64,000 bases of DNA from Synechocystis sp. PCC 7338 (GTDB taxonomy: Bacteria > Cyanobacteriota > Cyanobacteriia > Cyanobacteriales > Microcystaceae), in assembly GCF_018282115.1 (NCBI RefSeq), contig NZ_CP054306.1:3395488-3459487 (forward strand). Direction: 5' to 3'. The notes beneath the pieces are model-generated. The model did no database searches. It was not told the origin of the DNA and saw only the letters and a program-made list of their open reading frames with translations. This document shows, piece after piece, positions 8,287 through 18,424 of the stretch; within the stretch, counting starts at the first letter, position 1; each line of letters opens with the position of its first letter. Both the position numbers and the translations under genes were made by a program.

Positions 8287-8751
8287 ATGACTAAGGAAAA
8301 AGAAAGGATAAAAGTTGTCAGCGATAATCGCCAGGCTCGTTTTCTGTACGAAATCTTAGAGACCTATGAAGCGGGCATCGAGCTACAGGGCACCGAGGTT
8401 AAGTCAATACGGGCGGGGAAGGTCAATTTACGGGATGGCTTTGCCCTGTTGCGGGATGGGGAAGTCTGGCTGATGAACGTGCATATTTCTCCCTACGATA
8501 AAAGTAGTCAGTTTTTCAACCACGACCCCCGTCGTACCCGGCGCTTGCTAATGCATAATTGGGAAATCCGCAAATTAATTGGTCAAGTTGAACAAAAGGG
8601 CCTAACTTTAGTGCCGCTGAAAATGTATTTCAAGGGTAGTTGGGTGAAAATTGCCCTAGGCCTTGGTAAAGGCAAAAAACTCCACGATAAACGGGAGACT
8701 TTAAAGCGCCGTCAGGATGACCGGGATATGGCCAGGGCCATGAAACGCTAA
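8287..8751 (+). CDS. smpB: SsrA-binding protein SmpB
   Basis: Binds tmRNA and delivers it to stalled ribosomes for trans-translation. The 154-residue beta-barrel protein shows the family signature: [20 protein letters not shown], then [16 protein letters not shown] and the C-terminal basic tail [20 protein letters not shown], which enters the decoding centre. Length and start are standard. It converges with the long glycan operon ending at 8811. Confidence 0.97.
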   Translation: MTKEKERIKVVSDNRQARFLYEILETYEAGIELQGTEVKSIRAGKVNLRDGFALLRDGEVWLMNVHISPYDKSSQFFNHDPRRTRRLLMHNWEIRKLIGQVEQKGLTLVPLKMYFKGSWVKIALGLGKGKKLHDKRETLKRRQDDRDMARAMKR

Positions 8752-8810
8752 TTTTAGCCACTTGCAAAGGGGCTGTGCTTGAGATTAGTAGGGTGTTAAG
8801 CGATCGCCTA

Positions 8811-10637
8811 TTAACGAAGAATTTTTAACCCTTCACATTTATCCTTCATCCTTTCATCTTCGAGGTTAAATTCTGCGCGAACTGAATAATCCCGCCCGGG
8901 ATGAAAATAGGAATTGTAGAAGAAACTAAAGGGAGCTTTTTCCACAACGCACACCTGATCGCCGTCTTTAATTTGACTAAAAATTTCCTTTTTCACCATC
9001 CAATCCGCAGTCTCTAGCTGTTGGGTTAGGGGTTGAAATGCTGGATAGGTAAAGAATTTGTTGGTTTTATGGATGAAGATGATCATGAACATGAAAGCAA
9101 CTAAGCCAAAGTATTGGGGCCTAATAATGTTCCTGGGACGTTGATCGTCCTCAGCAAAACGACTGACTAGGTAAGCATTGAGGCTAACAAAAACAATCAT
9201 CCAATACATGTAGTAGCGCAGTTCGTAGGATTGGGGCAGCCACATGGTCACCGCCGACATAATTAGCATAAAAGCTAGGGCTACCTTGGTGGATTTTTGC
9301 CAATTTTGCCAACAAAGAAACGCCAAAAGTACAACATTGAAAATCACATAGCCACCAAAATATCCCCCCATGCCAAAGCGTTCTTCATTCCAGGAAATGA
9401 AATCCATAGCCAAGGTCCAGCGCCAAGGTCGGCGATCGTCAAAGGAATTAATTTCTAACAAAGACCTTCCCCAACGCACTGGTGGCGGCAAGCGACGAAT
9501 ATTTTCGTGCATGAAATTGGGAGATTCTTCCGTGTGATTAAGCACCTGGCCTGCAATGGTAATTTTGACGGGGTAGGCAGGATTTTGGTAGACAATAATA
9601 TTTTTGAGCGGGTTATAAAAAATAATCAAACTGGCTAGGGTTCCCAAGGCAAAGACCTGAGCTAATTTGAGTAGATTATCTTTACGAATTTTATCCGATC
9701 GCCAATAGTTGGTGACAAAAAGCGGCAGTGAAGCAAGTATTAAGAGGAAAACAACTGGAATTAGTTGCAGTTTGATATTAGCCGCCACAAACGCCGACCA
9801 AAAGAGGATTAGGAGAGTTTTAAAATCCAGTTTTATCCTATCTATGTAAAGCAAATATAGGGTTACAATGCAGATGCTAACTCCCACATTGCCTGGCAGA
9901 TCAATGTAGCTTCTGGCGGCATGCATGTGGATCATGGGCACCGCTAGGAGAGAAAGGCTCGCTAAGTAGAAAGGAATTTTCGGAACTTTAACCAGATAAA
10001 AGATTAGAATTATTAAGCTAAAATAAGCGACTAAGTTTGTCGCTTCAATACGATTAAAAAGCACCCAAAATAATCCCTGGAGCCAATTTGCTAGGAGGGG
10101 AAAACCAAGGAAGCGATTTTCGGTAAAATATTCAAAAGTATATTGTTCTGGGGGAATAATGCCCCAAATTCTGGCGGCGAAGGGAATGTGATACATAAAA
10201 GCATCACCGCCATAGTTATAGTCAAAAAAGGCGATGCCCAAAATGGAAATTAAAGTTAAGACTGCTGCTCCACTGAGAATATAGCCAATAATATTTAAAA
10301 TACCTATGCGGTTTATTTTTTCACCAATGGCAAATTTTTTCAGAGGATGGTCAACCTCTAATGTTTCCAACACAGACCAAATGGTGGCCGTTATCCCAAC
10401 AATTAATAAAACGATTCTCCCCAGCCGTAGATCATCCCCTTGAAATACGTTCCAATAGCCAGCAATGCCTAACATGGCCGCCAAAGAAATGGAAATGTTA
10501 CCCCAAATAAAAAGTACGTTATTTTCAAATTTACTTAGGAAAGCATAGCGGTGGACAACGGGAACTCCTTTGTAAACAGAAAGACTAAAAGTTGACAGGA
10601 GGAGCCCGATCGCCAAGCCAAGGAGGGGAACTAACAT
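8811..10637 (-). CDS. Polytopic membrane protein, GT-C glycosyltransferase-like
   Basis: A 608-residue integral membrane protein with roughly a dozen hydrophobic segments and a C-terminal polar domain of about 80 residues (KKEIFSQIKDGDQVCVVEKA). After the fourth or fifth segment a loop contains FFDYNYGGDAFMYHIPFA, an acidic/aromatic pattern like the catalytic first loop of lipid-linked GT-C glycosyltransferases. No family name can be given from sequence alone; a flippase-independent mannosyl- or arabinosyl-type transferase is a reasonable guess. It is the last gene of the minus-strand operon that begins at 19945, starting 13 bases after the FkbM gene ends. Confidence 0.7.
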   Translation of the reverse strand: MLVPLLGLAIGLLLSTFSLSVYKGVPVVHRYAFLSKFENNVLFIWGNISISLAAMLGIAGYWNVFQGDDLRLGRIVLLIVGITATIWSVLETLEVDHPLKKFAIGEKINRIGILNIIGYILSGAAVLTLISILGIAFFDYNYGGDAFMYHIPFAARIWGIIPPEQYTFEYFTENRFLGFPLLANWLQGLFWVLFNRIEATNLVAYFSLIILIFYLVKVPKIPFYLASLSLLAVPMIHMHAARSYIDLPGNVGVSICIVTLYLLYIDRIKLDFKTLLILFWSAFVAANIKLQLIPVVFLLILASLPLFVTNYWRSDKIRKDNLLKLAQVFALGTLASLIIFYNPLKNIIVYQNPAYPVKITIAGQVLNHTEESPNFMHENIRRLPPPVRWGRSLLEINSFDDRRPWRWTLAMDFISWNEERFGMGGYFGGYVIFNVVLLAFLCWQNWQKSTKVALAFMLIMSAVTMWLPQSYELRYYMYWMIVFVSLNAYLVSRFAEDDQRPRNIIRPQYFGLVAFMFMIIFIHKTNKFFTYPAFQPLTQQLETADWMVKKEIFSQIKDGDQVCVVEKAPFSFFYNSYFHPGRDYSVRAEFNLEDERMKDKCEGLKILR

Positions 10638-10650
10638 TGGGAATTAAACA

Positions 10651-11811
10651 CTAGAAATAAAGGGCGGCAGGAAGATGGTCAAAATTGGCAATTTTGGTGA
10701 TTTTGGCACTATTAATAGTTAGGGTTGGATCTTGGGTGCCATGCTGGAATTCAAAATAAAGTTGAATTTCACTAGTTTCGGGCAAATTAATCACCCAATC
10801 CCTATAGCTAGAGGCTAATAGTTGACTGAAAGCATGGTAACGAAATATTACTTTATCGTTAACTTTTACTCCACACATTAAATCATTTTGGGTTCCTTCA
10901 GCAGTGAAATCCCAATCGATTAAATAACGACCTTTCGGTAAGAGTAGATTACTTTTTAAGCAAACAGAACCATCCTTAGTCTGCTTAAAGTGATCAGCAT
11001 CTAAAAGGCTATGGCTCTCAAACTGGAATGGATCGTGATAGGGCGTTTCCCCCAGGCGATCGCCATGGATATAGAGATTATTGCGAATGTCAGCCCCCAC
11101 CGGATAATCGTCAGCAGTTTTAACTTCCCGATAGGTATTAACGTCGATGGCAATGTAGCCCAAATTACGCAAAAAATCTAAACAGCGGGTATCATTCCGT
11201 TGGGTTTCTAGAACTAAATGGGGCTTGGCGGCAACTAGGGTTTTTTCCATGCCTTTAATGGCATCAAATTCTGCTCCTTCAATGTCCATTTTGAGCAAAT
11301 TAGGCACTAGTTTAGTGTGCTCAACAAAGTCATCTAGGGCAATGGTCTTAACTTCATAGGTGGAGCCCACCCCGTTTTCACTGTAAATGCTGTCATTAAG
11401 ATGGCTACCCAGGTAGATTTTTACGGTTTCGTGGGAAGTGGAGTAAACTGCATGGTGAAAAAGCTGGACATTATTACAGCCGCTCAACACCAAGTTGCGT
11501 TGGGTTTTATCAATAATACGGGGGCTAGCTTCAAAGGCACAAACTACGCCCCTGGGGCCTACCATCCTCGACATTACTGTGGTTAAACCAGCAAAATTTG
11601 CCCCCACATCAAAGACAATATCCCCCGGTTTACAGAGATCCCGTAAAACTATTTGCACTGGTGGTTCCCAAAGGTTCTCCTGATACCAAGGGGCAATGCC
11701 AAAAAGATTAATAGAGGAAAGTTTTTCTTCTATTGCTAATTTTTTGTCGATTTCTGGAGCAAGAACTTTTGCCAGTTTGAATTTGAGTTTATCTTTGATT
11801 TTGTTAAACAT
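10651..11811 (-). CDS. FkbM family methyltransferase with C-terminal extension
   Basis: SAM-dependent O-methyltransferase of the FkbM family, which commonly methylates sugars or polyketides. The Rossmann core covers about residues 55-240: motif I GDIVFDVGANFAGLTTVMSR, motif II VVCAFEASPRI, a later LLKMDIEGAEFDAIKG and HLVLETQR. The last 130 residues form a separate domain (DADHFKQTKDGSVCLKSNLL onward, ending DHLPAALYF) that looks beta-rich and may bind glycan. It begins 2 bases after the 996-residue glycosyltransferase stop and clearly belongs to the same operon, pointing to methylation of a surface sugar. Confidence 0.85.
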   Translation of the reverse strand: MFNKIKDKLKFKLAKVLAPEIDKKLAIEEKLSSINLFGIAPWYQENLWEPPVQIVLRDLCKPGDIVFDVGANFAGLTTVMSRMVGPRGVVCAFEASPRIIDKTQRNLVLSGCNNVQLFHHAVYSTSHETVKIYLGSHLNDSIYSENGVGSTYEVKTIALDDFVEHTKLVPNLLKMDIEGAEFDAIKGMEKTLVAAKPHLVLETQRNDTRCLDFLRNLGYIAIDVNTYREVKTADDYPVGADIRNNLYIHGDRLGETPYHDPFQFESHSLLDADHFKQTKDGSVCLKSNLLLPKGRYLIDWDFTAEGTQNDLMCGVKVNDKVIFRYHAFSQLLASSYRDWVINLPETSEIQLYFEFQHGTQDPTLTINSAKITKIANFDHLPAALYF

Positions 11812-11813
11812 AA

Positions 11814-14804
11814 TTATTTTTTAGAAGCGGTAATATCCGTAAACCAAAGGAAAGAATGTTGTTCGTGGCGATTATCGTTAAAAATTGAGTAATGGGGAGA
11901 AAAAAGTCTATCTTTTGGCCAATGCTGTTGGTGTTCCTGCTCCCATTGTTTAGTTAGTTTGCGGGTCGTCAGCATGGAGTTAAGGGGAGAAAATTTAGAT
12001 AATTTGGGCAACCAATCCAGGGAGCGATAGGTTCCTAGCAAAGCTTTAATGCCCGGAGCATATTGCAAAGCTTCAGCATGGGGGTTAACTTTTTCTAGAT
12101 AAAGGGCCAAATTATAGGCATGGTCAAAATCTGTACTAGTATGCTTACAGTAAGATTTGCGATAGCCCAGGCAATGGTAGAGTAAATTTTCCACTTCCTC
12201 AGGCGATCGCCGTTGGAAAGCATATTTAACACCGGCCAGGGTGCGATGTAAATACCAAGCCCGCATATCTTCAATTTCCGTAGCGGGACTTTGGGTGGTG
12301 CGTTCGTCGGGATAATTCCAGAACAAGCCCAGCATTTTATCCACCACTTTACTCTTGATAAAGGGCATGACCCGGTTTTTAAATTCCGTATCCCCAGCCC
12401 CTCGGAAGCTTTGGTCATAGTAACCAAAACGTTCATGAATTGATTTGCGATAGAGCGCCCCCACCCAGGATAAATAACAGGTTTCTAGATAAACTAAATC
12501 CTGTTCATAGCCAGTGCGGTCGTAGGGCATAATGTCGCTGGCCCAGCCCCCCTGCATATCCACATTGGTGACCAAACTATGGCCGATGGCCCAATCTAGC
12601 TCTGGGTCTTGGTCCAATTCCCCCGCCAGAATTTCTAAACAATCGGGCAAAATGGTTTCATCCACCCCCAAAAAGGCCAGGTAGGGAGACTTGGCTAACT
12701 TAATGCCCCGGTTCCAAGCACTTTGGATGGTTTCCCGTTGTGGCGATCGGGCATAGAGTAGTGGATAACCCAAGGTGGGAGCTAAATCTTTAAAGACTTC
12801 ATACTCATTTCCCGGTGAACCGCTGTCCACCAACACCACTTCCGCTTCTCCTAGCTTAATTAGGGTTTGATGCTGTAAGGTCTTTAAAAATAGGGGTAAT
12901 TTTGCCGCCGCATTGTAGAGGGAAACAATGATGGTGGCCCGGTATGGCCCATCCCCCCGACGATCGTCCCAAATTTCATACTCATCCCCCGCCGGATTAG
13001 TCAAATTGTCCAAACGGGCCTGTTCAATGAGGCTATGGCAACGCTCCTCCCGTTCTGAAGGTTGGCCGTAGAGAGCAGATACTGCCGCCATTTCCTTGGG
13101 AAAGCCATATTCCGTCAGGGTCCGTAACACAAAGGGTAAATCGCCAAACTGATCTTCCCCCAAGGCCCGCATGGCCCGGAGTTTATAGGTAGCAGAAACT
13201 AGGGTATGGTCCCGTAGTTCTTCAATGCGAGCTAATTCCCGCCAGAGTCGCACCCGGTCGATACGATAATTAGTGGCTAATTTACCCCGCACTCCTTGGA
13301 ATTCTGATTCATAGCCAGATCCCAAACGCCATCCCATTTGGATTTTTTCCGCCAAATCCTTCGCTGTTTGTTCTGTGGCATTGAAGGTTTCTTTGTATTT
13401 TTTGAGTAAATTAGGGGCTTTAACTAGCTGGGCATTGCGGTCATCCCCCAGGGGTTGCAAAACTCTTCCCTTTAATTGTCCAGCCGTACTTTTTAAATTA
13501 TTTTTAATTTGCTTGAGAGTTGGTTTTAATTGGGCTTTCAGGGGTTGTAAAAAGGAGACATTCTCCTGGGTACTTACCCAATAGCCCATTAACTGGGCAT
13601 ACCAATTTTTTAGTTCATCTCTGATTTCTTGTTCATACTGACTAGTCTGTTGATAAATATCAGCTAAAACAGGGCTATCAGCTATGGCTGCTGAATTTTT
13701 AACGCTATCCACTAGTTGACGACGGTAACCAGAATAGTCGCCTAAAATATGCTCAATGGCTGGCAAACAACTGTAAATATTTTCTAAATCAATTTCCACA
13801 AAAGGAACATCAGGAAAGTCTTCTTTCAGTAAACGACATACCCCAGCCCCGCCCCCAATGACGGTGGGACAACCGGAAAATAAAGATTCCAGGGCTACTA
13901 AATTGAGAGTATCGTAGCGCGAAGGCACAAAGGTGACCGTTTTACGGGCGAATAAAGCCATTAATTCCCCCTGGGGTTTGGGGGGTAAAAATTTAACGGG
14001 ACTCTGGCGATCGCCAAGCATACTCCGGAGATAGGTTTCCGAAGAAATGGTGCCGGTGTCGTTAAAACTATGGGGGCCAATAATATTAGCTTCGTGATAG
14101 AGATTTTTGTTTAACCACCAAGCAATATCAATAAAAATATCCGGACCTTTCCGTCTTTCGGTGCGACCAATAAAGTTCAAATCGGGGCGATCGCCACTGG
14201 CAATTGCTTCTAGGGGCTGGGGTAATTCAAAAAAGTGGAGGGGATGGTAATAGTGGGCAGAAAAGGGGCTGAGGGATTGCCATTCATCAATGTAGCTTTT
14301 ACTGATGCCGTAGCGCAGATCGACGGTGGCATACTGCTTCCATTCTTCTAGTTCTAGGGGGATATTTTCCTTACCTTGATTAAACCAATCTAACTTTAAA
14401 GTGGTGGAAATTTTACCGTGGAGAGAGAGGGCAATCTTGGCAAATTTCACCCGGTGGTAATCTAAGGCTGGACGCAGAAAAATAGCCCACTGTTCATAGT
14501 CGGGGGAATCAACCAAGTCGAATTCCATGCCAGCCACCGACGCGGCAATGTTACTGGCTCTGATGAAGGAACGATAAACCCATTTGGGGGGATTGACATC
14601 AAAAAAGTTGTTTAAATCGGCTAGGAAATATTTTTCTTGAAAGGGGACTCCGTGGGCGTTATTGGGACGTTTAGTTACACGTTCTTCTTTGTCAATCAGG
14701 TAATAAAAATCAATATCGGGGTTTTTACGAATTAAACTGCGGTAAAAAGTTTGCCCGCCACCTACTTTGGCAAATAGGTCAAAATCTGTGATTAATACCT
14801 TCAT
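11814..14804 (-). CDS. Bifunctional GT4 plus GT2 glycosyltransferase
   Basis: A 996-residue soluble protein with two glycosyltransferase modules. Residues 1-400 are a GT-B, family 4-like domain (KVGGGQTFYRSL near the start; donor-site part LNFIGRTERRKGPDIFIDI and TVTFVPSRYDTLNLVALESL). Residues about 400-640 are a helical linker rich in Lys/Gln/Leu. From about 640 a GT2 (GT-A) domain starts with RATIIVSLYNAAAKLPLFLK, followed by EVVLVDSGSPG and LAFLGVDETILPD as the metal/nucleotide region. The C-terminal 100 residues are unassigned. Its ATG overlaps the stop of the upstream 1,164-residue gene (ATGA, 14801-14804), so the two are translationally coupled. Confidence 0.85.
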   Translation of the reverse strand: MKVLITDFDLFAKVGGGQTFYRSLIRKNPDIDFYYLIDKEERVTKRPNNAHGVPFQEKYFLADLNNFFDVNPPKWVYRSFIRASNIAASVAGMEFDLVDSPDYEQWAIFLRPALDYHRVKFAKIALSLHGKISTTLKLDWFNQGKENIPLELEEWKQYATVDLRYGISKSYIDEWQSLSPFSAHYYHPLHFFELPQPLEAIASGDRPDLNFIGRTERRKGPDIFIDIAWWLNKNLYHEANIIGPHSFNDTGTISSETYLRSMLGDRQSPVKFLPPKPQGELMALFARKTVTFVPSRYDTLNLVALESLFSGCPTVIGGGAGVCRLLKEDFPDVPFVEIDLENIYSCLPAIEHILGDYSGYRRQLVDSVKNSAAIADSPVLADIYQQTSQYEQEIRDELKNWYAQLMGYWVSTQENVSFLQPLKAQLKPTLKQIKNNLKSTAGQLKGRVLQPLGDDRNAQLVKAPNLLKKYKETFNATEQTAKDLAEKIQMGWRLGSGYESEFQGVRGKLATNYRIDRVRLWRELARIEELRDHTLVSATYKLRAMRALGEDQFGDLPFVLRTLTEYGFPKEMAAVSALYGQPSEREERCHSLIEQARLDNLTNPAGDEYEIWDDRRGDGPYRATIIVSLYNAAAKLPLFLKTLQHQTLIKLGEAEVVLVDSGSPGNEYEVFKDLAPTLGYPLLYARSPQRETIQSAWNRGIKLAKSPYLAFLGVDETILPDCLEILAGELDQDPELDWAIGHSLVTNVDMQGGWASDIMPYDRTGYEQDLVYLETCYLSWVGALYRKSIHERFGYYDQSFRGAGDTEFKNRVMPFIKSKVVDKMLGLFWNYPDERTTQSPATEIEDMRAWYLHRTLAGVKYAFQRRSPEEVENLLYHCLGYRKSYCKHTSTDFDHAYNLALYLEKVNPHAEALQYAPGIKALLGTYRSLDWLPKLSKFSPLNSMLTTRKLTKQWEQEHQQHWPKDRLFSPHYSIFNDNRHEQHSFLWFTDITASKK

Positions 14805-17800
14805 GAAAGCAAATCTAGGTAGGTTTGATAAAGCTGACGATAGTCATAATTTTGGGCAAAATTGCGGGCAGAATTACCCAACTGCTCATATTGGTGGGGG
14901 TGCTGGATAATATCTTCAATTACCCCGACATAAGTGGCTAAATTATTGTTAATTAAACAATCCACCCCCGACTCCACCGGATAACCCCGAAAGGCGATCG
15001 CCGTGCCGAGGATTACCTTACCACAGGCCATTGCCTCCAGGGTTTTGACAGACATACCAGTGCCCGCTTCGAGGGGAATTAACACCAGGGCCGAGCGTTG
15101 ATAAAGGGCTTGGAGGACGGAATCGGAGACTTTTCCCAGGGCCAAAAAGTTTCGTTGCTGGGTTGGCGGACAACAACTGCCCACGGCGATCGCCTGCCAA
15201 TGGCCGTCACCAGCTTGGGCAAGGGCTTGAATTTGCTCCACTGCTTTGAGGTTGGGGAGATGCTGACTGCCGACAAATAAACAGAAGGGTTTGCGCCAAT
15301 CCATGGAGGGGTCGAAGGCTTGTAACTCCGCCAGGGCCTTTTCCGGAGCAGGTAAATTTACAGCGGCTTGGGTATCTAGACCAATGGGGATGCAATGGCT
15401 GGCAATGTTATGGCTTTGGAAAAATGCTTGATCATCGGGGGAAAGGGTCACCACTTCGTCGGCTTCCCGCAAAGCTTGCAATTCTTCTACCAGGGCAACC
15501 TGGGCCAACCATGTGTCCGGGGGCAACTGTTTGGCTAACACATCATGGACTGTGAGAATTAATTTCACCCCCCGACGACGACATATCGGCCCGGCGATCG
15601 CCGCCCAAAAAGGGTATTCCAGCAGAACCGCATCTGCTCCATCAATGACTCGCTCCAACGTTTGCTGAAATTTGTGGTCAAAACGGCTGCCATAATAAAT
15701 CCAAGGTAGCCAATTTTCTCTTAATTCCTGCTGGGACAGTGGGAAAAAATTAGTGTTATTAGTTGTGGAAATATCAAGCATTTTTTGCCAACTTAAAAAC
15801 GCTTCTTGGTAAATTTTTTGCACCAATTCTCCCTGGGAAAATCCTGACTTGAAGTAACGGTAGTGAACTTGGCTCTGCCAATTACTCCGGCGATCGCCAA
15901 TGGTAAACACCGTCACATCTAAGCCTTGACTAGCGAGAAAATCTGCCACCTTACCTGACCGCTGGCTAGCCCCGCTGCGCCGTTCTTCCATGTCTCCCCA
16001 GGGGTAAAGCATTACAACCTTCTTAACAACATTTTTGCTGTTAGTTGCAGATAAAACTTTCTCTTTCAGAATATGGGTAATAGCTTGGTTTAACTGATCA
16101 TAATTAACGTCTTGATCAATGGTTTTAAGTGAATAAACTATTGCTTGGGATTGTAGCTCCTGTAATTTAAAAGCTAAGGGTTCAGCAGTGGTGAGTAAAA
16201 CCACAAATGATTTTAGTTGCTCAATTTCCCATTGAAAATCCTGCTGTATGATTTCTCTTCTCTGGCGGAGTGCATCATCATAGGCATAAAATCTATCCAC
16301 CTCCAGTATGGTTCTAGCTGAAGCTAAGTCTAATTTTTTTAAGTAATGTTGGCAGAAGAACGAACCTGCATAAACTAAATCGATATTCTCTCCCAATTTA
16401 TTTTGTAATTCCAGGGGAATAATCAAGCCTGCTGATTGCACCCAATCCGTAATTAACGTTGACTTACGGGCATAATAATCCTGTAAGTATTGTTCCCGTT
16501 GCGCTGGGGATAAATTAGTCGAATTTTTCGCAAAACTATCATAGAAATCATCATGGGGATAATAGTCTTGCAAAATCCAATATTGTTTTAAGCCAAGATG
16601 CTGTAGATCATCGCTAAGGTAATTCCATTCCGGCGGGTTAGTCTGGCCTAAGCGGCGGTAAAAGATGCCATAAACCTCATAGTCACAACGACAAAAATAT
16701 CTAATCTTATTAAGATTATTCCTGTCACTTAATTTATCCAGAGCCATCATCACTAGTATCGAAGCAATAGCTGAATTTTGAGGCTGAACATCAACCGTTT
16801 TTACAGGGGATATTTCCAGTGGCCGAAGCAGACATTCTAAAAAGTAATCCGGAGACTGCATAGATTGCCAATGGCGGCTAAATTCGTCAGCTTTTTCCGT
16901 CAGACTAGCTAAATTTTCCAGCACATAGCGAACTGCCATGGGCAAATGCTGGGGGCTTTGATAGATGCCAGCCCTAGTTTCATCAACCTGCTCCGCTAAC
17001 CAACTACCCTGGGGCACTACCACCGGCTTACCCGCCGCTAAAGCTTCCGTTAATACCCCCGAGGTACGCTGATAATTCATTGGGTTATAGGGCAACACCA
17101 CCATATCAGCCGAAGCTAATAAACGATAATAGGCATCGGCTTCCAGGGCATGGTCAATTAGCTCCACGGCACTGCGGGGATACTGACAAAGTTTTAACTT
17201 AGCTTCTAGGATTACTTCTTCTCCTCCAGCCACATTATAGTTAGATTGAATGGTAAATTTTGCCAAACCAGGCTTGAGGTAATCGGTCCATAGATCTGCC
17301 ACTAAAGCCGGCAGATGCTGATAACCTTTCTCTGATCTAGCATCACCTAAATAAACTATATGAACAAAATTGTTATTCTCAACACCCTCGTCAAAATTTT
17401 CTAACTGTAATTTTTCTTGGCGGAAAGGAATTGGTACCTGAGTGAAGATTGCGGGACTTAGTTGATTATGTTTTCTTACCAAATCTTTAGTGTCTGTGTA
17501 AAAGCGAATTTTGCTGGGCCAGAGTTCAGTTTGGCAAAAATTTTCTAAACATTTTTTTAACCCCATACCGGCAGCATTGACTACCAATGGATCTTCAGTG
17601 TCACGCCTAAATAACAGATGGTATGTGGGTAGATTATCTCGGTTATGATTATTTAAAAAATAAAATAATTCTTCTAATTGTTCAATACCAAAAGTATGAA
17701 TGAGAATTTGATCCGCCGCTGTCAACTTTAACGTTGGCAAAATTTCTTCTATAGTTTGAGTAAAACTTTTAGTTTCTATAGCAAAAACTTCTTCAGACTG

Positions 17801-18295
17801 ACTGGATTTATTGACAATTTTCAGGGGGATTTTCGCGACTAGACGAGTGATCCCCCAAAGAATTTTTAATAAGCCCCAAGTTGTATTGGCCAAGGGTATA
17901 GATCGCAGGGATCTAAGATCTGCTTTAAACCATTCTTTTAATCGTTGGGTGCTACCTTCTACTTTTTCTAAAAATGTTCTTAACTCTTGATGGTCTTGTT
18001 GCCAGAGATAAAGCTGATAGCGCCACCGTACTTGCCAAGGTTGGGCTTGCTTTGATGAATCGGGAGCGACAGAATCTAAGTTGTTGGCACTGACCGGATT
18101 GTTGAACCAATCTACTTGAAAAGCTGGAATAATTTTTATATCTCCGGCGGCTAAAGATTCCTGTAGGGCTTGATTGGCAATGATAATCGGTTTGTAATCT
18201 TTTCTTTGGGCCGCTTCCGCCACAGCAACACTACACTCGTAGTGATGCCCTTGCAGATTACAAAGGGAATGGTCAATAACAACAAATTTTTTCAT
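14801..18295 (-). CDS. Large tandem GT4 glycosyltransferase
   Basis: A 1,164-residue protein with two GT-B glycosyltransferase domains. The first spans about residues 1-520 (begins KKFVVIDHSLCNLQGHHYEC; donor region MVVLPYNPMNYQRTSGVLTE). A middle section of roughly 230 residues, with many Tyr/Asp and coiled segments (SDDLQHLGLKQYWILQDYYP), has no recognisable family. The last 400 residues form a second GT4 domain (VMLYPWGDMEERRSGASQRS, then LILTVHDVLAKQLP and VLIPLEAGTGMSVKTLEAMA). The frame opens at a TTG at 18355, but ATG at 18295 gives a sensible N terminus. Second gene of the operon. Tandem transferases usually add two linkages of one repeat unit; which sugars is unknown. Confidence 0.82.
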   Translation of the reverse strand: MKKFVVIDHSLCNLQGHHYECSVAVAEAAQRKDYKPIIIANQALQESLAAGDIKIIPAFQVDWFNNPVSANNLDSVAPDSSKQAQPWQVRWRYQLYLWQQDHQELRTFLEKVEGSTQRLKEWFKADLRSLRSIPLANTTWGLLKILWGITRLVAKIPLKIVNKSSQSEEVFAIETKSFTQTIEEILPTLKLTAADQILIHTFGIEQLEELFYFLNNHNRDNLPTYHLLFRRDTEDPLVVNAAGMGLKKCLENFCQTELWPSKIRFYTDTKDLVRKHNQLSPAIFTQVPIPFRQEKLQLENFDEGVENNNFVHIVYLGDARSEKGYQHLPALVADLWTDYLKPGLAKFTIQSNYNVAGGEEVILEAKLKLCQYPRSAVELIDHALEADAYYRLLASADMVVLPYNPMNYQRTSGVLTEALAAGKPVVVPQGSWLAEQVDETRAGIYQSPQHLPMAVRYVLENLASLTEKADEFSRHWQSMQSPDYFLECLLRPLEISPVKTVDVQPQNSAIASILVMMALDKLSDRNNLNKIRYFCRCDYEVYGIFYRRLGQTNPPEWNYLSDDLQHLGLKQYWILQDYYPHDDFYDSFAKNSTNLSPAQREQYLQDYYARKSTLITDWVQSAGLIIPLELQNKLGENIDLVYAGSFFCQHYLKKLDLASARTILEVDRFYAYDDALRQRREIIQQDFQWEIEQLKSFVVLLTTAEPLAFKLQELQSQAIVYSLKTIDQDVNYDQLNQAITHILKEKVLSATNSKNVVKKVVMLYPWGDMEERRSGASQRSGKVADFLASQGLDVTVFTIGDRRSNWQSQVHYRYFKSGFSQGELVQKIYQEAFLSWQKMLDISTTNNTNFFPLSQQELRENWLPWIYYGSRFDHKFQQTLERVIDGADAVLLEYPFWAAIAGPICRRRGVKLILTVHDVLAKQLPPDTWLAQVALVEELQALREADEVVTLSPDDQAFFQSHNIASHCIPIGLDTQAAVNLPAPEKALAELQAFDPSMDWRKPFCLFVGSQHLPNLKAVEQIQALAQAGDGHWQAIAVGSCCPPTQQRNFLALGKVSDSVLQALYQRSALVLIPLEAGTGMSVKTLEAMACGKVILGTAIAFRGYPVESGVDCLINNNLATYVGVIEDIIQHPHQYEQLGNSARNFAQNYDYRQLYQTYLDLLS

Positions 18296-18424
18296 TACCG
18301 GGGAAAAATAAAAGCAACTCTTCTCTACCTCAATAATGAATGATGGAGAAGCCAATTGACTGACGTAGCTAAAGCAAATCGGCTAGCACTTGATGACCAT
18401 GTTCCATTAGTAAAATAAGCACAA

